Of a stretch of DNA of 64,000 bases, positions 46,513-59,358 are shown piece by piece. The notes under the pieces were generated by a model. That model did not search any database. It saw nothing but the letters and a program-made list of their open reading frames with translations, and was not told the DNA's origin. Positions within the stretch are counted from its first letter, which is position 1. Each line of letters begins with the position of its first letter. Made by a program: the position numbers and the translations under genes. Location of the stretch: contig JAZKJV010003259.1 of the NCBI GenBank assembly GCA_037367405.1, positions 372,001 to 436,000 of the forward strand, given 5' to 3'. The DNA comes from Ottelia alismoides (Eukaryota > Streptophyta > Magnoliopsida > Alismatales > Hydrocharitaceae).

Positions 46513-48189
46513 CTATAAAGGTGTGCAGCATCCAAAGTAAAAAAAATAGACAGTTTATTGTCAACAATTATGGCAAGTCGTTAACTTTCTTAAATATTCT
46601 AGTTTTATGATAAAAAATCACTAACTTTTTTGTAAATAATCTACAACAAAAATGAAGTGAAAAAAACAAGCCAATGCAGACCATTGACTCGGGAACTGAC
46701 AGAAAGTATTGAAATTAATATCTCAAAAATAGATTTTTAAAGTCAACGCCTAGTGCATTATACAGATTATCATGGTAAAACCCCAAAAGAAAATACCACC
46801 AGAATGCAGATACTGCTTTGAGTAATACGATAAAGATACATAAAATTCGTCTTAAAGAACAAACTTGGTTTTCCAAGGTCAACCTCAACCAGGTACATGC
46901 CTTTGGCACCTCTAAAAATACCAATCCAAGGTTATATACCAAGGCTAATAAATTTGATCTTGTTGTACTATCCAAAATATAACTTTGGATGACAGCATTC
47001 CCTGGGCAGTCGATCAGCAAATAATCACATATCATACAAATCCAATAAATCGAATCGTTCCTCAATTCCATTTTGAAAAAAAAAATCCACTTCCATTCCT
47101 CAATTCCCACCTGCACTTCCAATGATTACTTAAAAAACTGCAGATATACCTGCTTAAATTTCACTATCTAGAGCCTCAATGAGAATAATCCAAGTTTGAT
47201 CGCTCAAGTTGGTGTACTTTTCTTCTCCATTGAGAAGTTGGCACAAAGAAAACAAGTATATTTATTTCACCAAAGCACAACCACAAAGTAAATCCAAGTG
47301 ATAAGTATTGCTCTTAGATACTGTTTTGTACCATAAATCTAATTTGGATAGAGATATAGCTAACCGAGGACAATAATGAGAAGTTGGATATCATAAACAT
47401 TTTGTCTGGAATTTTCTACAAATAACGCAAGTTCTAAAGTCCTCATGTTTGGAAATAGTAAAATAAAAGGATGAGAGTATGTTGGGATTCTGGTACACTT
47501 GAAATGTAAACAACTTTAGAAGAGTTTCCTATTATGCATGCTAGTAAAACAGAAAACAGATTACTAAATAACTAACTTGTAAGTTGAAATAAAAAATTCA
47601 TTGTTTCGGATAAGATGAAACAAATGAATAAAATTGAACACGACCATATGTTGTCATCTATGACAGGATTTATTGGTTTATAAGGAAATAAGGCAATAAA
47701 CATATTCTTTTAAAGTCAACTGATGACTATACTTGGATGTGGCACTGTGGGAAGAATTAAAATCAGTCAAGCAAATGAGGGGGAAAATATGATTGATATA
47801 CTGGTCAAGACAAATGATTGTCTATTCAATTATGGTTATATCAACGGTTGGCATCGAGAGAAGTGAGATGACTACTAGTCATCAGTCTCTTTGACCTCGG
47901 ATCTCTCAGGAAAGTTAACGGAGCTTAGCATAAGCATTTCAAATTAATCTTATGGTGATCTTACTTTTTCAATTCACATGTTTTCACTCCAACCAGGTGC
48001 AAGATTAAAAAAGAACTGGATTCTGAGCCTTGCAAGACATTGGCCTCTTCTTAGACAGGGAGTTGCCACCAAGATGATGACCAAATGGACAACTCCATTC
48101 CTTTTACTGTTCTGTAGTTGATTTGTTTGGTGACTGGAGAGATGGATCTGTGCTCCCTGCTACTTTGGTACGTATTCTTTGTATGCAAA
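46513..48189. other. KH gene intron sequence
   Basis: AT-rich, with no KH1-encoding exon on the minus strand. An acceptor ctttatag precedes the exon at 46512. A minus-strand frame of 135 codons at 46715-47122 has no recognisable domain. Confidence 0.5.
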
Positions 48190-50150
48190 TCCTAGAATCC
48201 CATATGAGCATGGTTCACTGGTCTGCTCAAAAAAAAGTTTATGACTGTTCTAGAGGTACCCATCCAGACTTCATTGGCCATTAACACAAGGCTTGGGGTA
48301 TTGCCAAAAGGTAAATCTCCTCCCACCTTCAATATTTCCTTTTTCATACACCAGCATTTCACCAAATTTCTCAAATCCCAAACATCCACCTGCATGATGA
48401 TACCATTCCCAAATCTGTCAGAAAATGAACTCTAAAAGGTGGCATGGTCCACGTCCTATGATCTTTATCCAAAAAGTGCAAAAGTCGTCTTGTCCACATT
48501 CACCAACTGCTTTTTCTCCTCGAAGCCATGGCCACATCTTCAGTTGTGACCTTGCTTTCAACATCAACAAATAATCTAGCACAAAACATGTTCTAGATTC
48601 CTGGATTGCTTTTTGAGTGCACCATGCACAGCTTAGACTATGAAGTGGGATGCAATCATATAAGAATATATATATCTTCCAATCTGCTAGCTGTATCCAT
48701 TGTATAATGATTTTGATATACATATCACTGATCAATTTGAAATTTTGAAAATGTATATGAATATTACTCCGATATCCGTAAATATCTGTATCCAAACCCA
48801 TATATTCATTATAATATTCTAATATAGTTGTAGATTCGCTTATAACTGCATATAACAAATTATTATCTCTCGGGTAACCACATTTAATACCATTATTATG
48901 GACTAATTCAACAATCTATTTGTAGCGTGTATAAATCATCAAATATTTGTATTCTTTCTACTATCTGTTTCCAACATGTATATGGTCAATATGCATAGCT
49001 GCTTTGAAGGATACAGTAATACATTTTTCAAAACAATCAATATTTTCATCTATATCTGTATCCAGATTTTAAACACAAAGGTACGACACATGTATTCATT
49101 CCGTGTCTATCCATTTACATCCGGTCCCTCACTACTTCTACAAGGTCAAATCATCCAATAGGGTCACTAAAGAGATAAAGTCCTACATTTTGTAATCTGA
49201 AAGTTGCAGTGCAAAAATCAGGTGCCGTGGTTCACCCTCATGTCCCATAAATGTGCAGTCCACTTGTTCCCACAAGCAACCAAACCACAGAACCTAGTAT
49301 TAATGTAGGATAAAGTTCCTTCCCAAATTATCCTCAAACCAAAATTGGAGAGAGAAATCCATGCCATCACCACTAGCCAAGGTTCAACTAAAACCCCTAT
49401 ATCCTTTAAATCAGATCAACAAACCCCTTCAGAAAATTGATTGTCTCCTTGGCAACCAAAATTTTCACGAACAATGCCATATGGTCGTCTCCAACGCTCA
49501 ACACAATCCCCTCCAAAATATACTTTAAACCCACTTATTCATCAGAACCTCATCAAAAATCTTTAATGAGTAAGCACACCTCATAGAACCAAGATTCCTT
49601 TTTTGCATTCAAAACCCCAATCCACCTCTTTTGACTTACACGCTTCCCCCCACTTCGAGTCACACACCTCTCTATTTTCATCCTCGTTTCCTTCCATGCA
49701 ACCTCCTCGTGATGTTTTGCCTTTATTGATATCCTGAATATCAACCGTGAAGAGAAGTGGCAAAGAGGATCTCAAGAGCAACAACTATCACCCTCTGGAC
49801 AATAGCTTTGACCTCCAGCTATCAAGCTTCAGTATAATTCTCTCAACAACAAGCACCTTTTCGACCAATCTCAAGGTCAAAGAAGTGCATAACTGCCAAC
49901 TCAATGCTCTATGTTGGTCTCAAATAAAACTCAATGCACTATGTATGTAGCACCTCCGCACAACAACCAACCTCACCCTACCAATGTCAAAGGGGACAAC
50001 GAAAATGTTCAGCTGTTTATAGTCAAGCCAACACCTTGTCAAAAATGTCCCCGACACTTACAAGATGTGATTACTGAACAGTTCCACCGCAAACATCATT
50101 GTGTCATCAGCAAAGTGAAAAGTTTCCACCTATGTCGGGCATGTCTCACC
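48190..50150 (-). mobile_element. Degenerate L1-type LINE fragment
   Basis: Minus-strand frames include LKLDSWRSKLLSRG near 49780-49850. This resembles the 'LxGWKxKLLSxGGR' segment of plant L1 reverse transcriptase, and it is followed by LLLLRSSLP. Lower-coordinate frames (48190-48860) may be the ORF2 tail. Heavily broken. Limits are approximate. Confidence 0.4.
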
Positions 50151-50155
50151 CTCAT

Positions 50156-52853
50156 TGATGCAATCCAACTATTTGCCTGTTAAGATGGACGGTGATAATT
50201 AACCAACTAAAAGCATGACTACGCCAAACCGACGCCGTGCTTTTGCAAGGTTGAACCCAAACTGACCATACAGGTAAATAATCAGATTAGTTCTTGAGAA
50301 CAATTTCTAGCCTTGCAGTAGTACGATGGGAACACCAAGAAAAAAAACATGTAAGCCAAGATCAAGAATATATCACCACGATATTCAAATGTCCGAATCG
50401 AATGGTGCCTGAAGACAATTCTAAATACATGGAATATTTTGAGTTCGATTTCATTTAAATAAAATTTAACAGTGGTAGATCTATTTCTTAGCAATATTGG
50501 AACCATAAAAAATAGACGAGAAGTACAAGAAACTAGATGAACTGAACTCAACATCAAAATCAGGGAAAAAAACCACCACAATAACATGGAAATGGCAGGG
50601 GGGAGGGGCTCTAGTAGGGGCCCGAGGGGGCAAGGGTTGCTTACTGCAATGGCAGGGATGGTGACATCAATAAGTGGTGACGGTGTAAAGGTGCAGTTGG
50701 TTGTTGGGGTGGCTGGAAGGGGGATGGGGAAGAGAAAAAGGTATCTGGAAGAGGAGTCGGGGGATAAGGGTGAATAGGCAAGGCTTTAAGTATCAGATTT
50801 TGGCTTCGTTTCAGTAAGCCTGGAAAAAGAAATTCATTGGAATTTCGATGAAATGATCGGAAATTGGAGAAATTATTTGAAAATTCATGTTTCTCTAAAA
50901 TTAAGATTTTTAATATTCTTTAACTCAATAAATGAGATAGAAATACACAGTTTTTTTGTTAATAGTAAGATATTAACATGATATGTTACATTAAGTTCCC
51001 ATCCAATCACTCCAACTGTAAGAAAAAATATTATACTGCTCAAAATCAAAATCAGATTTGAAACCAAAATTAGAAGCCATTAGTTTCTAACTCTTGAATG
51101 TGAAGAGAATAGTGACATGTGCAATAATAACAGAGAAAAACATAGGTCAACAAAGAGTAATAGAAAAAAATATCTTACGTAAGAATTAAAAATTGAAATG
51201 ATAGCTTAAACTTGTATCTAACCAAATGCTTTCAACATAGAAAAATATTTATTTTTAGGAATAAAATAAGGCACATACATACATTCACAAACACAAATTT
51301 TTGTAAGATGTACATCTAATATATGCATCGTATAACTTGTGTTGTGATCATAAAACATATGCTATAAACAAATCAACTAATACCAAGAAATTGAATAGCA
51401 TTCACAAGCATATTCTATATACAACCTGATACTAGGCAAATACTTACAATCACAAGATTTTGAAAGTTGTCAATAACCTAGCCCTCACACAACCATATGT
51501 ACTCCTTGTAGTAGAGCGAAGACACAAGAAAGCAAAGCCTTAAATTTCGGATTTCGGTTTCATTTAGCCATCTCTGGAAAGAGAAATTTCAAAGAATTTT
51601 GGTCAGAAATCTTGAAATTGTCTCTAAACCGGACTTTTTCTCAGAAACTAAGGTTTTAATATTCCTAAGTCAATAAATAAAATAGAAGTGTGCGCTTATT
51701 TGCAAAATATAATTGTAAATATAAGTTTTGAAGTAATATTATTGTCATAACCATCACACATGTTGGTATGTAGAGCAACGTGTTGCCTAAAGTCAAAACT
51801 GTATCCTAAACTAGAAGCAAAAGCCATAATAATCACCATATCAATAAAAATAAGAATGAGATGACGCATATAATAACTACTATCAAAACATATATATATA
51901 TTAAAATAAAGAAAGAATAAAAAAATAAAGCTCTTCAATTAAAAATAGAATTTAACTTTTAAATCTTGTGGCTAACTGGTTCGATTTGGATTTAGATCTA
52001 AAATTTAAAAACTAACTAAAGAAACTTCTTCAAATAGCATAAAGCACTCTAACAACTCAACACATTAACGAATAAATACGTGAAAATTCATTAATATATG
52101 CAAATTTTAATGAAAGAGAAGAGTCCCTTATTTTTATTGTTTCATAGAAATGACATGCAATTTCGATGAAATTTCGTTGACATTTCGGTGATATCTCATT
52201 GAAATTCTAGAAAATGAATTAAGGTAGAGTTTCGATTTCAATGATCTAGAGAAATGAAAATTTCAGAGAAATTTGGTGGAATTTTGTTGAAATTTAGGGC
52301 CATGGTGATGGGTTAGGGCTGAGAGAGGGGAGAAGGGTTCTAGGACAATTGAAGTAGAGGAGGAGGGTAGCGAGTTGTTGAGGGAAAGGAGAGCTAGCAG
52401 GAGGGAAAGAACTAGGGGGAGTGGAGAGGAAAAGTATTGGGTTGTGGTCTGTTGAAGAGGAAGAAGGGAGCTGGTAAAGGAGAGGAGGTTGGACTGGGGA
52501 AAAGCGAGGAGAAGAGAAGGAAAGGTTGTAGAGAGAGGCCGATATAAGAGGAAGGGGAGAGGAGATTTCCTCGTAGGGGTTTCTTCTTTGATTCTTTTGC
52601 TCTCCCCATCCCTAATCGCCATCTTCCTTCTTTATACAAGCACCTACTCCCTAGAAGACAAAATACATTTTGTTGCTAATACTATGGTTCTTTTCACCCA
52701 AACAAGGAGCATTGCCCAAACATGAGGCTAAAGTAAAATAAAGTTAAAATTACATAACTATTGAGACTTGATGAATTAAAAGGAGACCCTTAGGCTTTCT
52801 CTTTCAATGCTAAAACTGCATGTAGTTCCCTCTATTTGAGTCTGGTTAAATCA
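50156..52853 (-). repeat. 3' LTR of the gypsy-type element (with insertion)
   Basis: Matches 56656-57873 apart from the element at 50779-52304. Without that insertion it is about 1.17 kb. The promoter-like 'aagcacctactccctagaagac' and Arg/Gly-rich purine tracts are shared by both copies. Confidence 0.75.
50779..52304. mobile_element. hAT-like element F (GAAATTTC class) inside the LTR
   Basis: 1526 bp. The left end CAAGGCTTTAAGTATC faces the right end GAAATTTAGGGCCATG. Flanks 'gtgaatagg' and 'gtgatggg' look like an 8-bp duplication with one small change. The sister LTR is uninterrupted here (…ggtgatgggttagg), which proves insertion. Right-end words are GAAATTTCGTTG and CATTTCGGTGA. A second left-end-like block begins at about 51530 (gcaaagccttaaatttcgga), so the element carries a duplicated 5' half of about 750 bp. 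AT-rich middle, no transposase. Confidence 0.8.
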
Positions 52854-54430
52854 ATTCCCCCTGCTAAGAAGAATCGTGCTCTGACAAGATAGTATCTTAG
52901 TAACTTTACAGGAAGTCAAAGTAAAGTTTCTTAACACTTGCTTTTCAATCCATGAAATGTTCTCCAAGTGAGTTTCTTTCCATGGTCAGGTGAGACTGTG
53001 ATATGTTGCTGATTTGCAGATATCAATGGTTTCGTCAACGGTATCTGAATCCAAAGTAGTTAGGATGATTGTTGGTGGCAATTTCATCTGTGGAAGCTCT
53101 AGTATAGTTGCATCTCTGTCAATATTTGATATCGATGAGGCGATGATCTCTGCTGGGAAGTTCGTTGCATAAACATTTGGACCCATCTTCATGATGATTC
53201 TGAAATGACCAATTTTATTTGGGCTTAATTTATGCTAAGTTTGCTCGGGAAAATATTCTTCCTAAAAATGGGCCATAATCAAATTTCCTTCCCAAAATCT
53301 CATCTTTTTCATGTGGGTATTGGCTTGTTTTGGATTTGTGGTTGATATAATTTGGGATTTGGTATAGATTTTGTGGTAGAGTTGATAGGTAGGATCAACC
53401 ATACGATCAACAATTGCACTAGACCATTCGGATCGAACTAAGGAGACTTGATGAAGGACATATGGAATAGAAAATTTATAAAACCATTCAAAAGGAGACT
53501 TCCCAATGAATTGACAAGAAAGTTCCGGACGAAGAAGAACCGAGTCCCATTAAGTAGTTCTCTTGTGAGGCAAAACATCAAATGTCCTAGAGATATGATT
53601 ATTACTCTGTTTGACCATTTGTTTTGAAGTGATATGCAATATTATATTGTAAATGCACACCCTCTTAGTGATATGCAATATTATATTGTAAATGCACACC
53701 CTCTTATACCATGACTTGATGCCCTTATCAAACAAAAATGAATGAGGCATGTAATTCACACAGACAACTTCCTTAGAGGATGAACTGGCTTGAGATGTAT
53801 ACGAGCACTTCATGTACCTGACAGAATATGCCACTAGAAATCAGATCAAACATGGCAAACTCAGTGTTAACCTTTTTTTAGCCCGACTCAGAGTTAACCT
53901 TCGTAGTGGTTTTAAGGAGCATGATTACATCGCTTGTAGGGATATCCTCCTAATGACATGTCGGAATGGACCAAGGGGAGTAGGGGTCCAAACTCTGATT
54001 TTAACCCTCAGATGTCAACTGATCATGAGGCATATGGGATAGACAAGCTTCATTGGTATGATTCATGTGGGGTTGTTTGTCTCGTAGAGTTGGGGGTTTC
54101 TTGGGCACAACATCCACATATTCTTTTCATGTTAGGACAACTTCATGGTCTTCTTGACCTAAGTTCATAACATCGTACCTAATCTCTCTGCCAATAAGAA
54201 CAAAAGTGACCAATAACTCTAGAGGATGAAGTTGGATAGTAGATGCACCAAAACTCTCATGTGATTTGTGTATATAGTAAGGTGATTTGACCATCATAGA
54301 GTTTTGGTGATCCATCTGGGGATCTTTGCGTCGATTGATTGTCGTTTACTTGGGATATGAGCATCAGGATGAGGTTGAAGAGTGATTCGCATATTGTCTA
54401 TCATGTCAGTATCTTTCATCCCCCCATGGG
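52854..54430 (-). other. Interior of the gypsy-type element, downstream of Gag
   Basis: Broken minus-strand frames; the longest is 68 codons near 52986-53192. No protease, RT or integrase motif was found. 53630-53700 contains a perfect 47-bp tandem duplication (gtgatatgcaatattatattg…). Confidence 0.45.
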
Positions 54431-54439
54431 TTGTACATC

Positions 54440-55250
54440 GACCAAATTGCCAAGTGCATCCTATTGACAAGTGCGGCACTTCAGTGTAATGAGACACCAG
54501 ATCTCGTCCCTCGTCCCCATAAGTCGGGGCAAGGACAAATTTGATGAGGGTGAAGCCGGGGCGAGGTCCCATGGTAGGCTGAGCGTCGAGAATTCCAGAT
54601 CCAACATAAGCAGCTTGGGGTTGGGCGGTAGTATCTCCAGAAGTGGTACGAGATCCAGAGGCAACCGATTTGGTGGTTGACTGTGAGTCAATCCTAATTG
54701 GTCTAGTGAAGGTGTTCGGTGTGGTGGTAGGAACATTAGAGGAAGCAACTGATTTGGTGGTTTTTTTTTGACGCTCACCGATTTGGTGGTTGACTGTGAG
54801 CCAATCCTAATTGGTCTAGTGGAGGTGTTCGATGTGGTGGTAGAAACATTAGACGTGATTTCGATCGTTGAGCATAGAGTGGTGATTGGTCTTAATCTGA
54901 GCATCTCTATCAAGGGTCACCTGGAATTCTTCAGTGTACCTTTTGACGGTACGTGTTCCCCGGTGAAGGTGTTGAAATCGATTGGACGGGTAATGATGGT
55001 ATTCCTCTAGTAAGAATTTTTTTTCTGAAGCTTCTATTGCATTTTGGTCCAAGAACGAATGTGCTATTTGCCATGGTGGTGGTTCTCCTCCTGAAGTAGT
55101 GTCCACCAAAGTAATGCATCCCCCTTTAATTTCAGGGTAACAAGGACTCTACGCTCACTCGATAGATCCCTCTAGACAAAGAAATGTTCTAATTGATCCA
55201 TCCAGTTTAAGAATAGATCAGAGTCACCATGTCCATCAAAATTACTCATG
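54440..55250 (-). pseudogene. Gypsy-type Gag pseudogene
   Basis: Minus-strand frames in order read DGHGDSDLFLNWMDQLEHFF, then LKLKGDALLWWTLLQ, then RFQHLHRGTRTVKRYTEEF. These correspond to successive parts of the Retrotrans_gag domain of Ty3/gypsy elements (capsid that packages element RNA). A Ser/Thr/Pro-rich stretch and a remnant KCRTCQ (half of a zinc knuckle) follow. Stops and frame changes separate the pieces. Confidence 0.7.
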
Positions 55251-55856
55251 TTAATCCAAATACCGTGGTCCCATTTGGAGTCATAAGATGGATTACGATG
55301 TCAACTCTATGGCGTGGGTTCTCCTTATTCAGATCTCTCAGTCTCTCGTCACTTGTGGGACTCTCTATGTGTTTCATTTTTACCGCTTGAGGTATGCGGT
55401 GATTCCCATTTTGGGGATTGTGTGTCACTTCTTGACCTAGGATCAGCTACCACTTGATCTTGTAGGGGATATTGATGGTCATGGGAACAAGGATCTTGAG
55501 TTTTCGATGATTGCCTACAAACCCTAAAGCTATGATCATGTTTATATTGCCTCTATATCTTGTTTGGTATCATGGCTTCTAACTACCATGTATCCCTACT
55601 CAGTGTTCTCTCTATATTTCCTAAGTGCTAGTATGACGGATTCCACTTCCAAGATTTGCTATCATGGCTTCTATACATGCCATTGAATGTGGGTCGATGA
55701 GCCATTGCTGATTAGTTTCTAAATTCACATAGACACAGATGGGAAGAAAAACAAGAAGATTCTGCTTTTTTTGTGCAACAAAAAAGAGAGATTTTAAATA
55801 ATTACAATTGCAAATAAAGGACAGGAATAAAAGAGTTGAATAATGAACGAAAAAAG

Positions 55857-56050
55857 TTCAGCGGAGCCATACAACGACCAGGAAATTAAAGGTGGTTGGC
55901 AGAGCCAAACAACAAGCAAGAAAATAAAATTCAATCGGCGGAGTCATACAACAAGCAGGGAAATAAAGATGGTTGGCAGAGCCGAACAACAAGCAGGAAA
56001 TAAAGAGCGGTTGGTTGAGACGTACAACAAGCAGAAAATAAATAGGTAGG
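55857..56050. repeat. Tandem repeat, about 37-bp unit, in the element leader
   Basis: About five diverged units of the form 'ggcagagccaaacaacaagca-gaaataaa-ggttg' lie between the Gag region and the primer-binding site of the gypsy-type element. Two more partial units lie at 56490-56570. Confidence 0.7.
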
Positions 56051-56655
56051 CAGCACCTGACACAGCAACACCAAAGCATTTTCCCACAATTAAGTATGGT
56101 CGGCTACAAGGATTCATTACACCCATTCAGATCTATCTTGGGTCAATCTCGGGCTTATATACAAAAAACTAAGATCCCTTCGTATAATCTCTCTCCAACA
56201 CTTCTTGGGTCGTCATCACCCTCTCTTAGCAGACTCAACTTCCCAACACTCGCATCTCCTAACTGGTGCATCAGTTTATCTTTTTTGCAAATGACCAAAC
56301 AATCTTAAGCAATTTCCTCGTGTCTTATCCTTCATCGGAGCTACACCAACTTTCTTTTTGATTGCGCCATTCCATATCTGATCTTTACGTGTGTGTGTGT
56401 GTATCCACACATCCAACCCATTTTGAAAAGAATCGACTATCATGAGGCAACTTCCTAAATAGTATTTGTTTAAATAGGTAGGCAGCACCTGACAACCGAC
56501 AGAAATTAAAAAAGATAGGTGAAGCCTTACAGCTGGCAAAAAATAAAATACAGGCCTCACAAAAGAGAAGAAAAAAAATGTTGTATGCAATGCAAGTGCA
56601 AAATGAAATGATATTTTTTTTCTTGATTATGGATCAATTTGCTCTAATACCACAT

Positions 56656-57873
56656 TGATACAATGCACCTATTTCTTAAGTCATCAATTGACTGACTGTA
56701 TGGCCAATGAATAAGATGGACGTGATAATTAACCAACTAAATGCATGACTACGCCAAACGATGCAGTGATATTACAAGGTCAAACCCAAATTGGCCGCAG
56801 AGGTAAATAATCAGATTAGTTCTTGAGAACAATTTCTAGCCTTGCAATAGTACGATGGGAACACCAAGAATAAAACATGTAAGCCAAGATCAAGAACATA
56901 TCACCAAGGTATTCAAATGTCTGAATCAAATGGCGATTGAAGACAATTCCAAAATGTTACAAGATCTGGAATATTTTGAGTTTGATTTCATTTAAACAAA
57001 ATTAAATAGTAGCAATCGATTTCCTAGCAGAATCAGAACCATAGAAAATAGAAGAGAAGTACAAGAAACTTGATGAACTGAACTCAACACCAAAATCAGA
57101 AAAATAACCACCACAGGAACATGGAGATGGCAAGGAGGGGGCTCTAGCAATGGGGAGGGGGATGGGGTTGCTTACGACGATGGCGGGGCTGGTGACAGCA
57201 ATAGGTGATGATGGTGTGAAGGTGCAGTTGGATGTTGGGGTGGCTGAAGGGGGGGAGGGGGAGAGAAGAATGTAGCTGGGAGAGGAGTTGGGGGATGACG
57301 GTGATGGGTTAGGGCTGAGAGAGGGGAGAAGGGTTCTATGAATGCTTAAGTAGAGGAGGAGGGTGGCGAGCTACTAAGGAGGGAAAGGAGAGCTGGGAGG
57401 AGAGAAAGAACTAAGAGTGGAAAGGAGGTGATCTGGGTTGTGGTCTATTGAAGAGGAAGAAGGGAGCTGGGAAAGGAGAGGAGGCTGGACTGGGGAAAAG
57501 AGGGGAGAAGGTTGGATATGGGGAAGAGAAGAAGGGACGGAAAGGTTGCAGAGAGAGGCATGGAGAAAAGGAAGGGGAGATGAGATATACTCATATGGGT
57601 TTCTTCATGGATTCTTCTGCTCTCTCCATCTCTTGTTGCCCTCTTCCCTTCTTTATACAAGCACCAACTCCCTAGAAGACAAAATACATTTCGGTGCTAA
57701 TACTATGGTTCCTCTCACCCGAACAAGGGGTATGGCCCAGACTTGAGGCTAAAGTAAAAAAGGCAAAACTACATAACAACTCTTGAGACTTGATGAATTA
57801 AAAGGAGACCCTTGGGTTCTCTTTTAATGATGAAACTACATGTAGCTCACCACGTTTGAGTCTGGCTGCATCA
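56656..57873 (-). repeat. 5' LTR of the gypsy-type element
   Basis: 1218 bp, intact outline with TGAT…ATCA ends. It contains a long purine-rich block (57240-57570) that produces Arg/Glu/Gly-rich spurious frames. Confidence 0.75.
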
Positions 57874-57887
57874 CTCAAAGAAGCTCG

Positions 57888-58435
57888 CAAGCTTGTAAAA
57901 ATCAGCCGACTAGGCTGACTAGTTGGTCTGACTAGTCCAGTCGGGGGGGTAGCCGACTCGACTAGGACTAGTCGGCCATTAGTCGGTCAGCCCGACTAGT
58001 CGAGCCGAGTAATCGGCCGACTTTTACATCAAACTTTTATTTTTTTTTTGTTTTTTGCTTTTTTTAAAGCAAACTTATTCTAATATGCTTAATGTTATAT
58101 TTAAAGTCAATTACCTCTTTTGTTTCATTATGTAAGTATAAAAAATATGCAAATCTATGTTAATACATAAGCAAACTTATTCTAATATGCAATAATATTA
58201 TATTTAAAGTCAATTACTTCTTTTATTTCATTACTTCTTTTATTTCATTATGAAAGTTAGAAAGTCAATTACTTCATTATGTAGATATAGAAAATGATTT
58301 ATATATTTAAAATAATTTTAAAAAAATCAAAATTGACTAATAGCCGACTAAATCCGATTAGTCGCCCGATTGTCGATTAATCCTTACTCAGTCTCCCCGT
58401 CGATCGAGTACCGACTACCGCTTTCTGCAACCTTG
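57888..58435. mobile_element. hAT-like element B2 (GACTAGTC class)
   Basis: 548 bp with a perfect 8-bp target duplication GAAGCTCG (57880-57887 and 58436-58443). The left TIR CAAGCTTGTAAAAA pairs with the right end TTTCTGCAACCTTG. Left array 57902-58025 (GCCGACTAG, GACTAGTCGG, around seven G). Right array 58335-58420. Arrays and flanking backbone ('ttattctaatatg', 'aaagtcaattact', 'gtcgattaatcctta') match the element at 6282-7001. Confidence 0.92.
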
Positions 58436-58650
58436 GAAGCTCGGACTCCTCTCGAAGCCAAGAAGGTCCTTGATGCCAGCACATCCGCAGCAAGCACAAA
58501 GTTGAAACAACCTTGGAAAGGCAATAATCATGTTACTTCAATAGATATATTTAAGTAAGAAATCAGATGATCCATTTAGTTTAATGGTGTGTTAAATTGT
58601 CAATCGATTATATAAGGAGGATGGAGGATGTGCAGAGTAAAATCGATATA

Positions 58651-59358
58651 CAGTGTTCACTAAATCGGCCGCGCGGGCCGCATATGCGACCGCATATGCC
58701 TGAGCGGCATGCAGACCGCACCGATTACATGAATCAGTGCAATAAGCACCCTCTCCGCATATGCGGCCCGCATATGCCCCGTATATCCCGCATATGCCCC
58801 GCATACTGCTCCAGCAGCTCCAACTTTTCAATCTTCTCATTCAGGTCCTTAATTCTGTAACTCTACCTCTTCCTTCATTCAATGGTAAGAATATGACATG
58901 CATTTCTATACAATTGCAATGCATTATACCATTATGTACATACAATGTTTATGGTTTTCTCGTGTATTGATTTCACGAGTATATGCAATGTATCGTCGAA
59001 TATCTTTTATATATGTCGATTGAGATTTTGCTCTTGTAGTGCATGTATGTATATTGAAGTTTTGTTATTAATGTGTGAAGTTTTTATGGTGAATGTTTTT
59101 TTTGTGATTAAGTATGAGGCAATTAAAAGCATATATACACACCTATTTAACATCAACCATTTTTCTTAGATATTCTTTAACTCCACTTAAATACATAAAT
59201 TCAGTGGTAATGTTATTCATAAATATTTATTTATTTTTAAATTAAAAATTAGAAAACCGTGTAGAACCGCATATACCCCGCATATGCCCCCGCATACCGC
59301 TTAATCAGTATTCGGTGACCAGTCCGAACGCATACGCATACCGCTTTCCTGAACCTTG
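58651..59358. mobile_element. hAT-like element D (GCATATGC class)
   Basis: 708 bp. The left end CAGTGTTCACTAAATCGG faces the right end CCGCTTTCCTGAACCTTG. Left arrays (58668-58805) and right arrays (59268-59345) repeat CCGCATATGCGG and CGCATATGCCCC. The right end 'ataccgctttcctgaaccttgg' is nearly that of element B2 ('ctaccgctttctgcaaccttgg') although the array word differs. The AT-rich centre has no ORF. Flanking octamers do not match. Confidence 0.7.

Larger units (their letters stand above)
50156..57873 (-). mobile_element. Degenerate gypsy-type LTR retrotransposon, minus strand
   Basis: The 3' LTR is 50156-52853 (contains a 1.5-kb hAT-like insertion) and the 5' LTR is 56656-57873 (1218 bp). 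LTRs share 'cagattagttcttgagaacaa'-type text throughout and have TGAT…ATCA ends. Five-base flanks are CTCAT (50151-50155) and CTCAA (57874-57878). A primer-binding site of the form TGGTATTAGAGCAAA lies beside the 5' LTR (complement about 56639-56653). A polypurine tract GCAGGGGGAAT precedes the 3' LTR (complement 52854-52864). The interior (3.8 kb) holds only a broken Gag (54440-55250). I saw no RT or integrase, so it is non-autonomous or deleted. Confidence 0.8.

Noticed and set aside
46715..47122. 135-codon minus-strand frame as the missing KH1 exon
   Set aside because: It lacks the GxxG loop and any KH-like hydrophobic pattern.
58651..59358. Repeated CCGCATATGC words considered as a CRISPR array or telomere-like repeat
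   Set aside because: Plant nuclear DNA. Units are not evenly spaced, there are no uniform spacers, and the array lies at both ends of a transposon-like unit.
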